DNA of 24,251 nucleotides. Source: Lachnospiraceae bacterium UBA1759. Its GTDB lineage: Bacteria > Bacillota > Clostridia > Lachnospirales > Lachnospiraceae. The notes under the pieces are model-generated. The model ran no database searches. It was not told where the DNA came from and was given only the letters and a program-made list of their open reading frames with translations. Below are positions 16,222-23,550 of this stretch, piece after piece. The translations under genes were made by a program, and so were the position numbers. Numbering within the stretch: the first letter of the stretch is position 1; every line of letters begins with the position of its first letter. The stretch lies in contig DCHF01000007.1 in NCBI GenBank assembly GCA_002315555.1, positions 1 to 24,251 on the forward strand. The letters are read 5' to 3'.

Positions 16222-17397
16222 TTATTCGCCCAGATCTTCTTTGTGCTTTGCAAGGAAACGGTTGATGCGATCCGTCGGAGACAGAAGGTCATGCAGCGTA
16301 TTATTGTGGTTCAGGTTGTCGATGAGCAGTGCGATGTACTTGCTGAGATCAACGCTGACATAATAATCGCGGGAGAACAGTTCCGGACGCTGGTAGCTTA
16401 AGTTCGTGGTAAGAACTTTATAGATGAGGCCTTCTTCAACAGCCTTATCGAACTTTGCAAGACCATTGGTGAAGAGACCAAAGGTTGCAACAGTGTATAC
16501 GCGATTTGCGTGACGGCGCTTCAGCTCCTTGGCTACATCGATCATGGAATCGCCGGAGGAGATCATATCGTCGAGGACGATGACATCCTTGCCTTCCAGG
16601 TCACGGCCCAGGTACTCGTGAGCAATGATCGGGTTCTTGCCATTGACGATTCTGGTATAGTCACGGCGCTTGTAGAACATACCGACATCGATGCCGAGGT
16701 AGTTGGCAAAGGTAACGGCACGGCCCATGGCACCCTCGTCCGGGCTGATGACCATCAGATGGTCGCTGTCCAGATGGATGTCCGGAGTAGACTTTACAAG
16801 AGCCTTGATGAACTGGTAAATGCAGGAAACACTTTCAAATCCCTTATCCTGAATAGCATTCTGGATACGCGGGTCATGGGCATCGAAGGTGATGATGTTG
16901 TCAACACCCATGCGAACGAGCTCCTGAAGCATTGCTGCACAGTCCAGAGACTCTCTTGCAGTGCGGCGATGCTGACGGCTTTCATACAGGAACGGCATGA
17001 TTACATTGATACGGTTTGCCTTACCCTGGATGGCACCGATGATACGCTTCAGATCCTGATAGTGATCATCCGGTGACATATGGTTTTCCAGTCCGCAGAG
17101 GGAATAGGTGAGGCTGTAATTGAGAACGTCGGTCATGATGTAAATATCATCACCGCGGACGGATTCATGAATACGGCCCTTTGCTTCACCGGATCCGAAA
17201 CGGGGAGTGCTTGCACTGATCAGGTAGCTGTCCTTCTGATAACCTCTGAAATGAATGGCATTTTCTGAAGCGGCTTCGCGCTCTTGTCTCCAATCCGCAA
17301 GATAAGTATCGACCTTCTGTGCGAGAGGCTCGATGCTCTTCATTGCGATGATCCCAAGCGGGCCAACCGGTATCGTTTCAAACTGTGTATCTGCCAT
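16222..17397 (-). CDS. prs: Ribose-phosphate pyrophosphokinase (divergent, long form)
   Basis: PRPP synthetase makes 5-phosphoribosyl-1-pyrophosphate from ribose 5-phosphate and ATP for nucleotide, His and Trp synthesis. The 391-aa product has the family's two phosphoribosyl folds: MPFLYESRQHRR (134-145; usual form PYxxYARQDR), FDAHDPR (171-177; usual DLHxxQ), KRRDY near 243-247, and the PRPP loop DVIVLDDMISSGDSM (271-285; usual DDMIDTGGT). It is about 75 residues longer than the roughly 315-aa standard enzyme, mostly at the N-terminus and in loops. The altered loops leave open whether it is the main Prs or a paralogue. AAGGAGG precedes the ATG. Third gene of a dnaD-dnaI-prs unit, 20 bp after dnaI. 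Confidence 0.8.
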   Translation of the reverse strand: MADTQFETIPVGPLGIIAMKSIEPLAQKVDTYLADWRQEREAASENAIHFRGYQKDSYLISASTPRFGSGEAKGRIHESVRGDDIYIMTDVLNYSLTYSLCGLENHMSPDDHYQDLKRIIGAIQGKANRINVIMPFLYESRQHRRTARESLDCAAMLQELVRMGVDNIITFDAHDPRIQNAIQDKGFESVSCIYQFIKALVKSTPDIHLDSDHLMVISPDEGAMGRAVTFANYLGIDVGMFYKRRDYTRIVNGKNPIIAHEYLGRDLEGKDVIVLDDMISSGDSMIDVAKELKRRHANRVYTVATFGLFTNGLAKFDKAVEEGLIYKVLTTNLSYQRPELFSRDYYVSVDLSKYIALLIDNLNHNNTLHDLLSPTDRINRFLAKHKEDLGE

Positions 17398-17417
17398 AAG
17401 TACCTCCTTGCTGTTGC

Positions 17418-18395
17418 TTATCCGAAACGCTTTTTGATTCGGATATCTTCGCCTGCGAGCTGAATCAGCTCATAGTTGCTTAAAATACGGGAAGCAATGC
17501 GTTCCGTATATTCGTCTCTCAGCGCGCCCGGTGTCAGGTTCGTTGAGATAATGGTGCTCTTTTGTCTGGCAAGCCGTTCGTTGATGGTATAGAACAGCTT
17601 TTCCAGGGTGAACCGGTTGACACGCTCGGTGCCGAGGTCATCGATGATCAGAAGATCACTTTCCAGAATGTACTGGTCCTGCTGGTCCTGATCCTCTTCA
17701 TCATAGCTGAAGCCGGTTCTTGAGAACAGTTCCAAAAGGTCGATGGCGGAAAAGTACACGACGGAGTGACAGGTATCCAGAAGCGCTTTTGCAATACAAT
17801 TGGAAAGAAACGTCTTACCTGTACCTGTGGGGCCGTAGAAGAGAATGTTCTCCGCGCGGCGGTCAAACCCCTTCACGAAATCACAGCAGTATGCAATTTT
17901 CTCTGCCATATAATCATACTGTGTTTTCGTTCCGTTTGCACTACTTTTTTCGTAATATTCCATGGAAAGTGAAGAAAAATTCTCCCTTTTCAGGATCTCG
18001 CGGATGTTGCTCTGGTCGTAAAGGAGCTCGACGGCAGCCTGTACGAAGCAGTGGCATTTTTCACCGTTGATAAAGCCGGTATCTTTGCAATCCGGGCAGG
18101 TGTATCGAACGGAAAAACTGTCCTCGGAGAGGCCGTTTTCCGCCATAACGCGGGCAAGCTCCTCTTTCAGAAGAGCGTTCTCGCGCTCCAGTTCGTCGTA
18201 GAGCGAACGGTTATTCGTGATTCGAGCGCGGGCGCGTGATGCCGCATTTCCGGCGATGGCATCCTTCAGCTCCTTATAGCGGGGCACACGGGCATAGACT
18301 TCGTTTTTCAGGTCTTCCAGCTCGCGGGCGTGACGGAGCTGCCGCTCATTATAGACACGCATCAGTGCATTGTATTGTGTGTTTTTTAACGGCAT
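17418..18395 (-). CDS. dnaI: DnaI/DnaC-type helicase-loader ATPase
   Basis: A 325-aa AAA+ protein expected to load the replicative helicase. N-terminal coiled-coil-like region (15-95), zinc-binding motif C100-x2-C103 and C114-x-C116, Walker A GPTGTGKT (188-195), Walker B LLIIDD (248-253), sensor STN (284-286) and a RIxSR arginine-finger region (299-303). The zinc cluster before the AAA+ domain matches Bacillus DnaI. AAGGAG overlaps the upstream dnaD stop, with an 11-bp gap, so the two are co-translated. The dnaD-dnaI pairing is the usual primosome arrangement in Firmicutes. Confidence 0.88.
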   Translation of the reverse strand: MPLKNTQYNALMRVYNERQLRHARELEDLKNEVYARVPRYKELKDAIAGNAASRARARITNNRSLYDELERENALLKEELARVMAENGLSEDSFSVRYTCPDCKDTGFINGEKCHCFVQAAVELLYDQSNIREILKRENFSSLSMEYYEKSSANGTKTQYDYMAEKIAYCCDFVKGFDRRAENILFYGPTGTGKTFLSNCIAKALLDTCHSVVYFSAIDLLELFSRTGFSYDEEDQDQQDQYILESDLLIIDDLGTERVNRFTLEKLFYTINERLARQKSTIISTNLTPGALRDEYTERIASRILSNYELIQLAGEDIRIKKRFG

Positions 18396-18406
18396 ACGGG
18401 ACTCCT

Positions 18407-19516
18407 TCAGTTCTTGGCTTTGGTGAAGCTTGCGATGATGGCATCGTAATCGGTGGTGCGCTGGTCAAAATTTGCATAGGTGCCGGTCTTCTTTGCGGGG
18501 CGTTGTTCCTTCTCCGTGGAACGGGGCTGGATGTGGCGCTGCTCGTCCAGACGCGTGATGTCCGTCATGGTGCGGACATTGGCATTCTTCCAGGTGACCA
18601 GGATGGAATTGGTGTATTCAAAGCTGGGCGTGTGGATGGAGGCCATGGTGCGGTTGCAGGCTTCCAGAATGATCGGAAGGTCAAAATCGCGGGTCCAGCC
18701 GGCGATGAAATCGGCCTCGGTCTTAGCCGGCGCACGATTCTTCAGGCCAAACGCGTTCATGATGCTGTAAACGCTCTTGCTGCGGGTCGAAATGCCTGCG
18801 CGGATCTCCGCCAGGGTGTTATAACCCTCGTCCTTCCAGCCGCGCGCAACGGCTTCGATATAACGGAAGGAATAGTGACCCTGGTCGATGCAGTACTCGA
18901 GCAGGAACTCCACGACATCGGCTTTGCGGTCAAAGATGAGATAGCAGGTGCCCAGCGTGTTCCTCTGGGAAGAGGTCAACGGCTTCTTAAGATAATACTC
19001 GGCAAGGGCCAGAAGGTCGCCGAAGGCTTCATCGTAATCCAGAACACTGAGGTCCAGAAGAGGATTTTCTTCCGGTTCCGGCGCGTAAACGGGCTCGGAA
19101 ACGGTGCGTGTGACGGTGTTACGGACGGCAAACGGCTGCCGGACAACAGACTGGACGGGCTTTACGGAGGAAGCGGCGCGCACCGGGGCCTGCGGTTCTT
19201 CCGGAGCGGTCTTTTCCCCGGACGGCATGGGCAGAACGGTGATGTCCGTGAGGTCATCGTCCTCAAAAGACAACGCAAGAAGACCCTGAGACTCCCAATA
19301 GGTGAGGGCCTGGAGGATCTTATTCGGGGTCACGTCAAAAAGATCTGCCATGTCCGCAACGGACATCAGGGCAGACGGATCCAGTGCGGCGCGAAGAAGG
19401 TACAGATAGACCTTCAGCGCCTCCGGAGACGCAATGGGCATATAAATATCGATGAAATCCGCGGGGACTTCAATGTAGTCTTTCTTGATTTCGGAACGAA
19501 GATTCAAGTTCTTCAA
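18407..19516 (-). CDS. DnaD/DnaB-type primosome protein
   Basis: A 369-aa replication-initiation protein. Residues 1-95 look like the N-terminal winged-helix (DDBH1) domain; 100-155 are a Pro/Ala-rich linker; 160-232 and 250-312 look like two DDBH2 domains, each ending in a YxxxI/AxxxW-type motif (YIEAVARGW 219-227; YTNSILVTW 301-309) that binds DNA in DnaD. Two DDBH2 copies resemble Bacillus DnaB rather than DnaD. Translation starts at TTG: the first in-frame ATG is codon 26, and a GAGG ribosome site lies 6 bases before the TTG. First gene of the unit with dnaI; its upstream region carries DnaA-box arrays. Confidence 0.85.
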   Translation of the reverse strand: MKNLNLRSEIKKDYIEVPADFIDIYMPIASPEALKVYLYLLRAALDPSALMSVADMADLFDVTPNKILQALTYWESQGLLALSFEDDDLTDITVLPMPSGEKTAPEEPQAPVRAASSVKPVQSVVRQPFAVRNTVTRTVSEPVYAPEPEENPLLDLSVLDYDEAFGDLLALAEYYLKKPLTSSQRNTLGTCYLIFDRKADVVEFLLEYCIDQGHYSFRYIEAVARGWKDEGYNTLAEIRAGISTRSKSVYSIMNAFGLKNRAPAKTEADFIAGWTRDFDLPIILEACNRTMASIHTPSFEYTNSILVTWKNANVRTMTDITRLDEQRHIQPRSTEKEQRPAKKTGTYANFDQRTTDYDAIIASFTKAKN

Positions 19517-19592
19517 GGGGTGCCTCTTTCATTTATCATAACCCCGGCGAATGCGCGGAGAGACAAAAATACGATCATTATGAATATGGAAA

Positions 19593-19598
19593 AGTATA
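19593..19598 (-). promoter_or_regulatory. Likely extended -10 box of the dnaD-dnaI-prs unit
   Basis: Read on the - strand, TGATATACT gives an extended -10 (TG-n-TATACT), about 77 bases before the TTG start. The -35 region is a T-run with no good match, as expected for extended -10 promoters. Confidence 0.5.
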
Positions 19599-19654
19599 TC
19601 ATAAAATGCCGAAAAAAAAAGTCCTGCGGCCGGGGGCTAAAGTTTCTAAAAAAT

Positions 19655-19681
19655 TGTGGAAACTGTGGATAATGTGGACAA
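19655..19681 (-). promoter_or_regulatory. DnaA-box array 1: three contiguous 9-mers
   Basis: TGTGGAAAC, TGTGGATAA and TGTGGACAA follow each other without a gap. The middle one is the exact complement of the strong DnaA box TTATCCACA; the third is one base from the TTATNCACA consensus. It lies about 57 bp upstream of the dnaD -10 box. DnaA binding is inferred. Confidence 0.7.
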
Positions 19682-19742
19682 ATCGACAGGTGTTTAGGAA
19701 GCGTTGTAAAATCAAGGAAAAATGCAGGTCATAAAGCAGCAC

Positions 19743-19786
19743 TTGTCCACCGGAAATATTGTGGACAATGTGGATAATGTGGACGA
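19743..19786 (-). promoter_or_regulatory. DnaA-box array 2: three contiguous 9-mers plus one inverted box
   Basis: TGTGGACAA (19760), TGTGGATAA (19769) and TGTGGACGA (19778) are contiguous; the middle one is again an exact box. TTGTCCACC (19743-19751) is a near-match in the opposite orientation. Array 2 starts exactly 105 bp after array 1. Confidence 0.7.
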
Positions 19787-19901
19787 ACCCGCCTTCATAT
19801 ACGCGAAAAGTCAATAAAATCAAGGGGAAATGAAGCATTGAAAGAGCGGTTTCATTTTGTGCAAATGTTTTTTTAAAGGGGGGATACGGAGAGAATGAGT
19901 G

Positions 19902-19930
19902 TTGACTTTAATGAATTGAAGTGTTAAAGT
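19902..19930 (+). promoter_or_regulatory. Likely yerC promoter
   Basis: TTGACT (19902-19907), 17 bp, TAAAGT (19925-19930). The -10 region carries a short periodic stretch, AAGTG repeated three times between 19919 and 19939. Confidence 0.5.
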
Positions 19931-19990
19931 GTAAAAGTGCATAACAGCACAATCATCGTGCGTAAAAGCAGGAAAGGATGCAGACCAATC

Positions 19991-20284
19991 ATGAAGGGCA
20001 TTCATTCGGAATCCGTAGACCGTCTGTTCAAGGCGATCCTCACATTAGAAAATGAAGACGAGTGCTATCAGCTTTTTGAAGACCTTTGTACCATTAAAGA
20101 GGTCGAGGCCATGGCTCAGCGTCTGGAGACGGCGATCCTTCTTCTGGACGGAAAGAGCTACCAGCACATCTATGAGGAAGTGGGTGTTTCCACAGCCACG
20201 ATCAGCCGCGTCAGCCGTTGTCTGAATTACGGTACGGGCGGATATCAGCTGGTCATCGACCGTGTCGAGGAAAAGAACGACTGA
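19991..20284 (+). CDS. yerC: YerC/YecD-family TrpR-related DNA-binding protein
   Basis: A 97-aa all-helical protein of the TrpR/YerC/YecD family, found widely in Firmicutes; its exact target is not known to me. The tract EVEAMAQRLETAILLLDGKSYQHIYEEVGVSTATISRVSRCLNYG carries the TrpR-like helix-turn-helix (GVSTATISRVSR) and is very typical. The ATG at 19991 is chosen because family similarity starts at KGIHSESVDRLF; the frame is open to 19937, but that would add 18 unrelated residues. An AGGAAAGGA ribosome site lies about 13 bases upstream, rather far. Monocistronic, ended by the hairpin at 20341. Confidence 0.87.
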   Translation: MKGIHSESVDRLFKAILTLENEDECYQLFEDLCTIKEVEAMAQRLETAILLLDGKSYQHIYEEVGVSTATISRVSRCLNYGTGGYQLVIDRVEEKND

Positions 20285-20311
20285 TTTAAACAGAGTATGT
20301 CGTCAAGCAAG

Positions 20312-20344
20312 CGCGTTTACAAAAAACGCGGAATGTGATACAAT
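20312..20344 (+). promoter_or_regulatory. queA promoter with a palindrome across the -35
   Basis: TTTACA (20316-20321), 17 bp, TACAAT (20339-20344), with a TG one base before the -10 (extended -10). A perfect inverted repeat CGCGTTT / AAACGCG (20312-20318, 20324-20330) spans the -35 and spacer and could be an operator, though no regulator is indicated. Confidence 0.6.
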
Positions 20345-20379
20345 AAAGAGATCCCTGAGCGGGATCTCTTTATTGTTTT
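20341..20379 (+). terminator. Terminator after yerC overlapping the queA promoter
   Basis: Perfect 15-bp stem (20341-20355 with 20361-20375), loop TGAGC, then TTTT. The 5' arm starts inside the queA -10 box, so a transcript starting near 20351 lacks most of that arm and cannot form the hairpin, while read-through from yerC can. Confidence 0.8.
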
Positions 20380-20470
20380 CCGGGCCAATCGCACGGAACA
20401 GAATCGTTACAACACCGGGACGGAATCGCCCCGTTACGAATACAGCGGCATCCGCCGCGGGAGAACATCA

Positions 20471-21499
20471 ATGGACGTAAAAGATTTTGATTATGAACTG
20501 CCGGAAGAACTGATCGCACAGGATCCGCTGGAGCATCGCGACGAATCCCGGCTGATGATGCTGAATAAGACGACCGGTGAGATCGAGCATCACATTTTCC
20601 GTGATATCGTGGACCGTTTGGAGCCGGGCGACTGCCTGGTCATCAATAATACCAAGGTCATCCCGGCCCGCCTGTACGGCGTTCGTGAGGAGACCGGTGC
20701 GAAGATCGAAGTGCTGCTTCTCAAGCGCGGCGAGGACGATACCTGGGAAACGCTTGTAAAGCCGGGTAAGAAATGCCGCATCGGCACGCGGATCAGCTTC
20801 GGCGAGGGCCTGCTGACCGGCGAGGTCGTGGGCGTTGTGGAAGAAGGAAACCGTCTGATCAAATTCACATATGACGGTATTTTTGAGGAAATCCTGGACC
20901 GGCTGGGCCAGATGCCGCTTCCGCCGTACATCACGCATGAACTGAAGGACCGCAATCGTTACCAGACGGTCTATGCACGTCATGAGGGCTCCGCAGCGGC
21001 GCCGACCGCGGGACTTCATTTCACGAAGGAGCTTCTGGAGGAGATCCGCGCGAAGGGCGTGGACATCGCGGAGGTCACCCTTCACGTCGGTCTGGGCACA
21101 TTCCGTCCGGTCAAGGTGGAGACGATCGAAGAGCATCACATGCACTCCGAGTTCTACATGATCAGCGCGGAGGCCGCGGAAAAGATCAATCGCGCCAAGG
21201 ATGAGGGCCACCGCGTCATCTGTGTCGGAACGACGTCCTGCAGAACGATCGAATCCGCAGCGGATGAAAACGGCCGCCTGAAGGAGTGCAGCGGCTGGAC
21301 GGAGATCTTCATCTATCCCGGCTACCGCTTCAAGATCCTGGACTGCCTGATCACAAATTTCCATCTGCCGCAGTCCACACTTGTGATGCTGGTCAGCGCA
21401 CTGGCGGGCAAAGAGCACGTCATGGCCGCGTATGAGGAGGCTGTGAAGGAGCGCTACCGTTTCTTCAGTTTCGGCGACGCCATGTTTATCTGGGAGTAA
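20471..21499 (+). CDS. queA: S-adenosylmethionine:tRNA ribosyltransferase-isomerase
   Basis: QueA transfers and isomerises the ribosyl part of S-adenosylmethionine onto 7-aminomethyl-7-deazaguanine in tRNA, giving epoxyqueuosine. The 342-aa length is standard. Family motifs are clear: DYELPEELIAQ at the N-terminus, VINNTKVIPARL, GSAAAPTAGLHFT (about 174-186), GTTSCRTIES, and NFHLPQSTLVMLVSA near the C-terminus. GGGAGA precedes the ATG. It lies 97 bp upstream of an RluF-like gene, so both RNA-modification genes may share a transcript. No other queuosine genes are in the window. Confidence 0.96.
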   Translation: MDVKDFDYELPEELIAQDPLEHRDESRLMMLNKTTGEIEHHIFRDIVDRLEPGDCLVINNTKVIPARLYGVREETGAKIEVLLLKRGEDDTWETLVKPGKKCRIGTRISFGEGLLTGEVVGVVEEGNRLIKFTYDGIFEEILDRLGQMPLPPYITHELKDRNRYQTVYARHEGSAAAPTAGLHFTKELLEEIRAKGVDIAEVTLHVGLGTFRPVKVETIEEHHMHSEFYMISAEAAEKINRAKDEGHRVICVGTTSCRTIESAADENGRLKECSGWTEIFIYPGYRFKILDCLITNFHLPQSTLVMLVSALAGKEHVMAAYEEAVKERYRFFSFGDAMFIWE

Positions 21500-21596
21500 A
21501 ACAGGTCCTTTGCACGTCGAGATCAGGGACAAAGGATACCCCAAGGTAATGCAAAGCAACGAGAAATAAGACGCCCGGGAGGGCGACGGAGGAAAA

Positions 21597-22511
21597 ATGG
21601 AACCGGTAAGACTGAATAAGTATTTGAGTGATATGGGCATCTGCTCGCGTCGCGAGGCAGACCGCATGGTGGAAGAGGGGCGCATCCGTGTAAACGGCCT
21701 GCATCCGGAAATGGGACAGAAAGTCACGGACCGGGATGTAATCACGGTCAATGGTCGTGAGATCGGCGAAAATGTGCCGGACAAGGTCATCATCGCCGTG
21801 AATAAGCCGGTCGGTGTGGTCTGTACGACAAAGACGTTTCCGGGTGAAGAAAACATTGTCAATATGGTCAATTACGGCAGCCGCCTGTACCCGGTCGGCC
21901 GCCTGGACAAGGATTCGCAGGGCCTGATCTTCCTGACGAACGACGGCAAGTTTGCCGCCGAGGTCACAAAGGCTTCCGGCCGTCACGAAAAGGAATACGA
22001 GGTCACGGTCAATAAGGACATCACCGAAAACTTCTTAAAGCGCATGTCCAAGGGCATGTACCTGGAGGATCTGGACAAGAGCACGAATGCCTGCACCGTC
22101 ATGATGGGCGGCAAGCGCAAGTTCCGCATCATCCTGACGCAGGGCCTGAACCGTCAGATCCGCCGCATGTGCGAGGTCTGCGGCTACGATGTTCAGACAT
22201 TAAAGCGTACCCGCATCATGAACATCGAGCTCGGCGATCTGGAAGAGGGTCACTGGCGGGAGATCACCGGTGAGGAACTGCAGGGGCTCTTACGAAGCGT
22301 GAAAGTGAAGCCGGCCTCCGACGATGCCAAGGCAGCGGCCAAGCCCTCCACCGGCGCGTACGCAAAGTCCGCGGGCAAGCTGTCCGGTACGTCCAAAGCT
22401 TCAAAGAGCGGCGAGAAGAAGGCTCCGGCGGCACCGGCCAGGTCCGCTGCGAAGTTTGCCAAGAAGCCTGCCGCGCCGAAGCGTTCGGGCTCAAAATACA
22501 TTCCGCAGTAA
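21597..22511 (+). CDS. rluF: RluF-like 23S rRNA pseudouridine synthase with basic C-terminal tail
   Basis: A 304-aa RsuA/RluB/E/F-family enzyme converting uridine to pseudouridine. N-terminal S4 RNA-binding domain (about 4-60), catalytic D104 in GRLDKDSQG, and FRIILTQGLNRQIRRMCEVCGYDVQTLKRTRIMN, which fits RluF (23S U2604 in E. coli) better than RluB. The target position is inferred. The last 60 or so residues (about 243-304) are a Lys/Ala/Ser/Pro-rich, probably disordered tail not needed for the core fold, which may add non-specific rRNA affinity. GGAGG lies 5 bases before the ATG. Ends at a clear terminator. Confidence 0.88.
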   Translation: MEPVRLNKYLSDMGICSRREADRMVEEGRIRVNGLHPEMGQKVTDRDVITVNGREIGENVPDKVIIAVNKPVGVVCTTKTFPGEENIVNMVNYGSRLYPVGRLDKDSQGLIFLTNDGKFAAEVTKASGRHEKEYEVTVNKDITENFLKRMSKGMYLEDLDKSTNACTVMMGGKRKFRIILTQGLNRQIRRMCEVCGYDVQTLKRTRIMNIELGDLEEGHWREITGEELQGLLRSVKVKPASDDAKAAAKPSTGAYAKSAGKLSGTSKASKSGEKKAPAAPARSAAKFAKKPAAPKRSGSKYIPQ

Positions 22512-22514
22512 AAG

Positions 22515-22544
22515 AAAAAGGAGACGGGCAGCCGTCTCCTTTTT
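22515..22544 (+). terminator. Terminator after the pseudouridine synthase gene
   Basis: GGAGACGG (22520-22527) pairs with CCGTCTCC (22532-22539), loop GCAG, flanked by AAAAA and TTTTT, so it could act on both strands. The convergent HAD gene ends 84 bp further on. Confidence 0.92.
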
Positions 22545-22570
22545 ATGTATCAGTTAAAACACAAGTACGC

Positions 22571-22692
22571 ATCATTCTCCTTGTACCGGATCACATACCT
22601 GCGCAGGATCATTCTCCTTGTACCGGGTCACATACCTGCGTAGGATCCTTCTTCATGTGCCTGTCGTAACCATTCCCCTCGTACCACTGCGG
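22571..22692. repeat. 37-bp tandem repeat running from the intergenic region into the 3' end of the HAD gene
   Basis: Two full copies (22571-22607, 22608-22644) differ at only two bases. A third, diverged partial copy starts at 22645 (ATCCTTCTTCATGTGCC) and a shorter fourth trace follows (CATTCCCCTCGTACC, from 22670). Copies 2-4 overlap the last codons of the - strand HAD gene; copy 1 is beyond its stop. Confidence 0.85.
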
Positions 22693-23356
22693 GAATCTCC
22701 TCCAGCGTCCGTACGGTATAGGTCGGGCGGATCAAGGTCGTGTTTTCTGCGCCTTCCGGATTGAACCAGCAGGAATCCATTGCCGCGTTTTCTCCGCCGC
22801 GGATATCGCTGGTGAGGGAATCGCCGATGATCAGCATATCGTCCGTGTGGGGCACGGTCCCGAACACGATGTCAAAGAATTCTTTGGAGGGCTTCGGCGC
22901 ACCGAGTTCATCGGAAATGAACATACCCTTCACATATTTCATCAGCGGCCCTCCGTACAGCCGCCCGGTCTGAACATCCGAGTCTCCGTTTGTAACGAGC
23001 CAGATCTCCGCATACTGCGAAAGCTCCTTGAGAAGCTCTTCCGCACCGGGCATCATGAACGCGCTCTCGCAGAGCGCATTATGATAGAACGTATTCGCCG
23101 CATGGCCGTCCAGATGTCCGTAACCGAAACGATCCAAAAGGTCGATGAACCGCTGCGGCAGGAACTCTTCCTTCCCGATCAGCCCCTGTTCATGGAGCTT
23201 CCAGTAACTGATATTGATCTCGTGATAAGCCTGATGGAACTCCGAGGTGAACGGAATTCCGAAATGCTCCGCCGTCCGCCGGAGCGATTCTTTTTCCGCC
23301 ATTTTAAAATCGAGCAGGGTATCATCCACGTCGATGAACAGTTTTGTGTATCTCAT
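22628..23356 (-). CDS. HAD-superfamily hydrolase, YjjG-like (nucleotide/phosphate-ester phosphatase)
   Basis: A 242-aa HAD phosphatase. Motif I DVDDT (D9 nucleophile, D11 acid/base), motif II VTN (T122), motif III lysine K155 in KPSKEFFD, motif IV GDSLTSD (178-184), and a helical cap inserted after motif I. The overall pattern fits the YjjG/YfnB subgroup, which dephosphorylates pyrimidine nucleotides and non-canonical analogues; the substrate here is inferred. The frame is open to 23458, but the ATG at 23356 is chosen because the HAD fold begins there and AAGGAGG lies 7 bases before it. Its last 15 or so residues are encoded by a diverged 37-bp tandem repeat, so the C-terminus may be recently altered. 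Confidence 0.88.
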   Translation of the reverse strand: MRYTKLFIDVDDTLLDFKMAEKESLRRTAEHFGIPFTSEFHQAYHEINISYWKLHEQGLIGKEEFLPQRFIDLLDRFGYGHLDGHAANTFYHNALCESAFMMPGAEELLKELSQYAEIWLVTNGDSDVQTGRLYGGPLMKYVKGMFISDELGAPKPSKEFFDIVFGTVPHTDDMLIIGDSLTSDIRGGENAAMDSCWFNPEGAENTTLIRPTYTVRTLEEIPAVVRGEWLRQAHEEGSYAGM

Positions 23357-23429
23357 AAGAGCCTCCTTGCCTGAAGCCGGCCGGTCCGGACCTCGGGTAT
23401 CCTCCGGGAACGCATCCCGGGGCTCATAA

Positions 23430-23458
23430 AGTATAGCAGAAAAGCGCCCCGCAGGCAA
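23430..23458 (-). promoter_or_regulatory. Promoter of the HAD gene
   Basis: On the - strand, TTGCCT (23458-23453), 17 bp, TATACT (23435-23430). Its -35 lies 7 bp from the serS -35 on the other strand. Confidence 0.6.
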
Positions 23459-23465
23459 TGCGGTC

Positions 23466-23494
23466 TTGACCTTTTATAAAGAATGCAATATAAT
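23466..23494 (+). promoter_or_regulatory. serS promoter
   Basis: TTGACC (23466-23471), 17 bp, perfect TATAAT (23489-23494). The expected leader is only about 50 bases. Confidence 0.85.
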
Positions 23495-23550
23495 TTTAGT
23501 TTAGCGTAACCTTTGTAATTCCTACATTTTTACATAAAGAGGAGCGAAAC

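Larger units (their letters stand above)
19655..19832. repeat. Imperfect 105-108-bp tandem duplication in the dnaD-yerC intergenic region
   Basis: Besides the two 27-bp box arrays 105 bp apart, TAAAATCAAGGAAAAATG (19707-19724) recurs as TAAAATCAAGGGGAAATG (19815-19832), 108 bp away. The 474-base region between dnaD and yerC contains no credible gene; apart from these elements and the two promoters I see nothing else in it. Confidence 0.75.

Noticed and set aside
18236..19672. Long + strand open frame (478 codons) opposite dnaD
   Set aside because: Antisense to a gene with good DnaD-type motifs and a ribosome site; the product is low-complexity Gly/Arg/Asp-rich with no family signature.
19655..19832. 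Chromosomal origin oriC
   Set aside because: No dnaA, dnaN or rpmH genes are near, and no clear unwinding element is seen next to the boxes; a DnaA-binding cluster is the safer reading.
21506..21536. Hairpin TCCTTTG / CAAAGGA between queA and the pseudouridine synthase gene as a terminator
   Set aside because: The stem is 7 bp with a 17-base loop and no T-tract, so it is too weak to call.
20468..21871. Long - strand open frame (467 codons) opposite queA and the pseudouridine synthase gene
   Set aside because: It is antisense to two clear family genes, has no recognisable domain, and its composition mirrors the codon use of the genes opposite.
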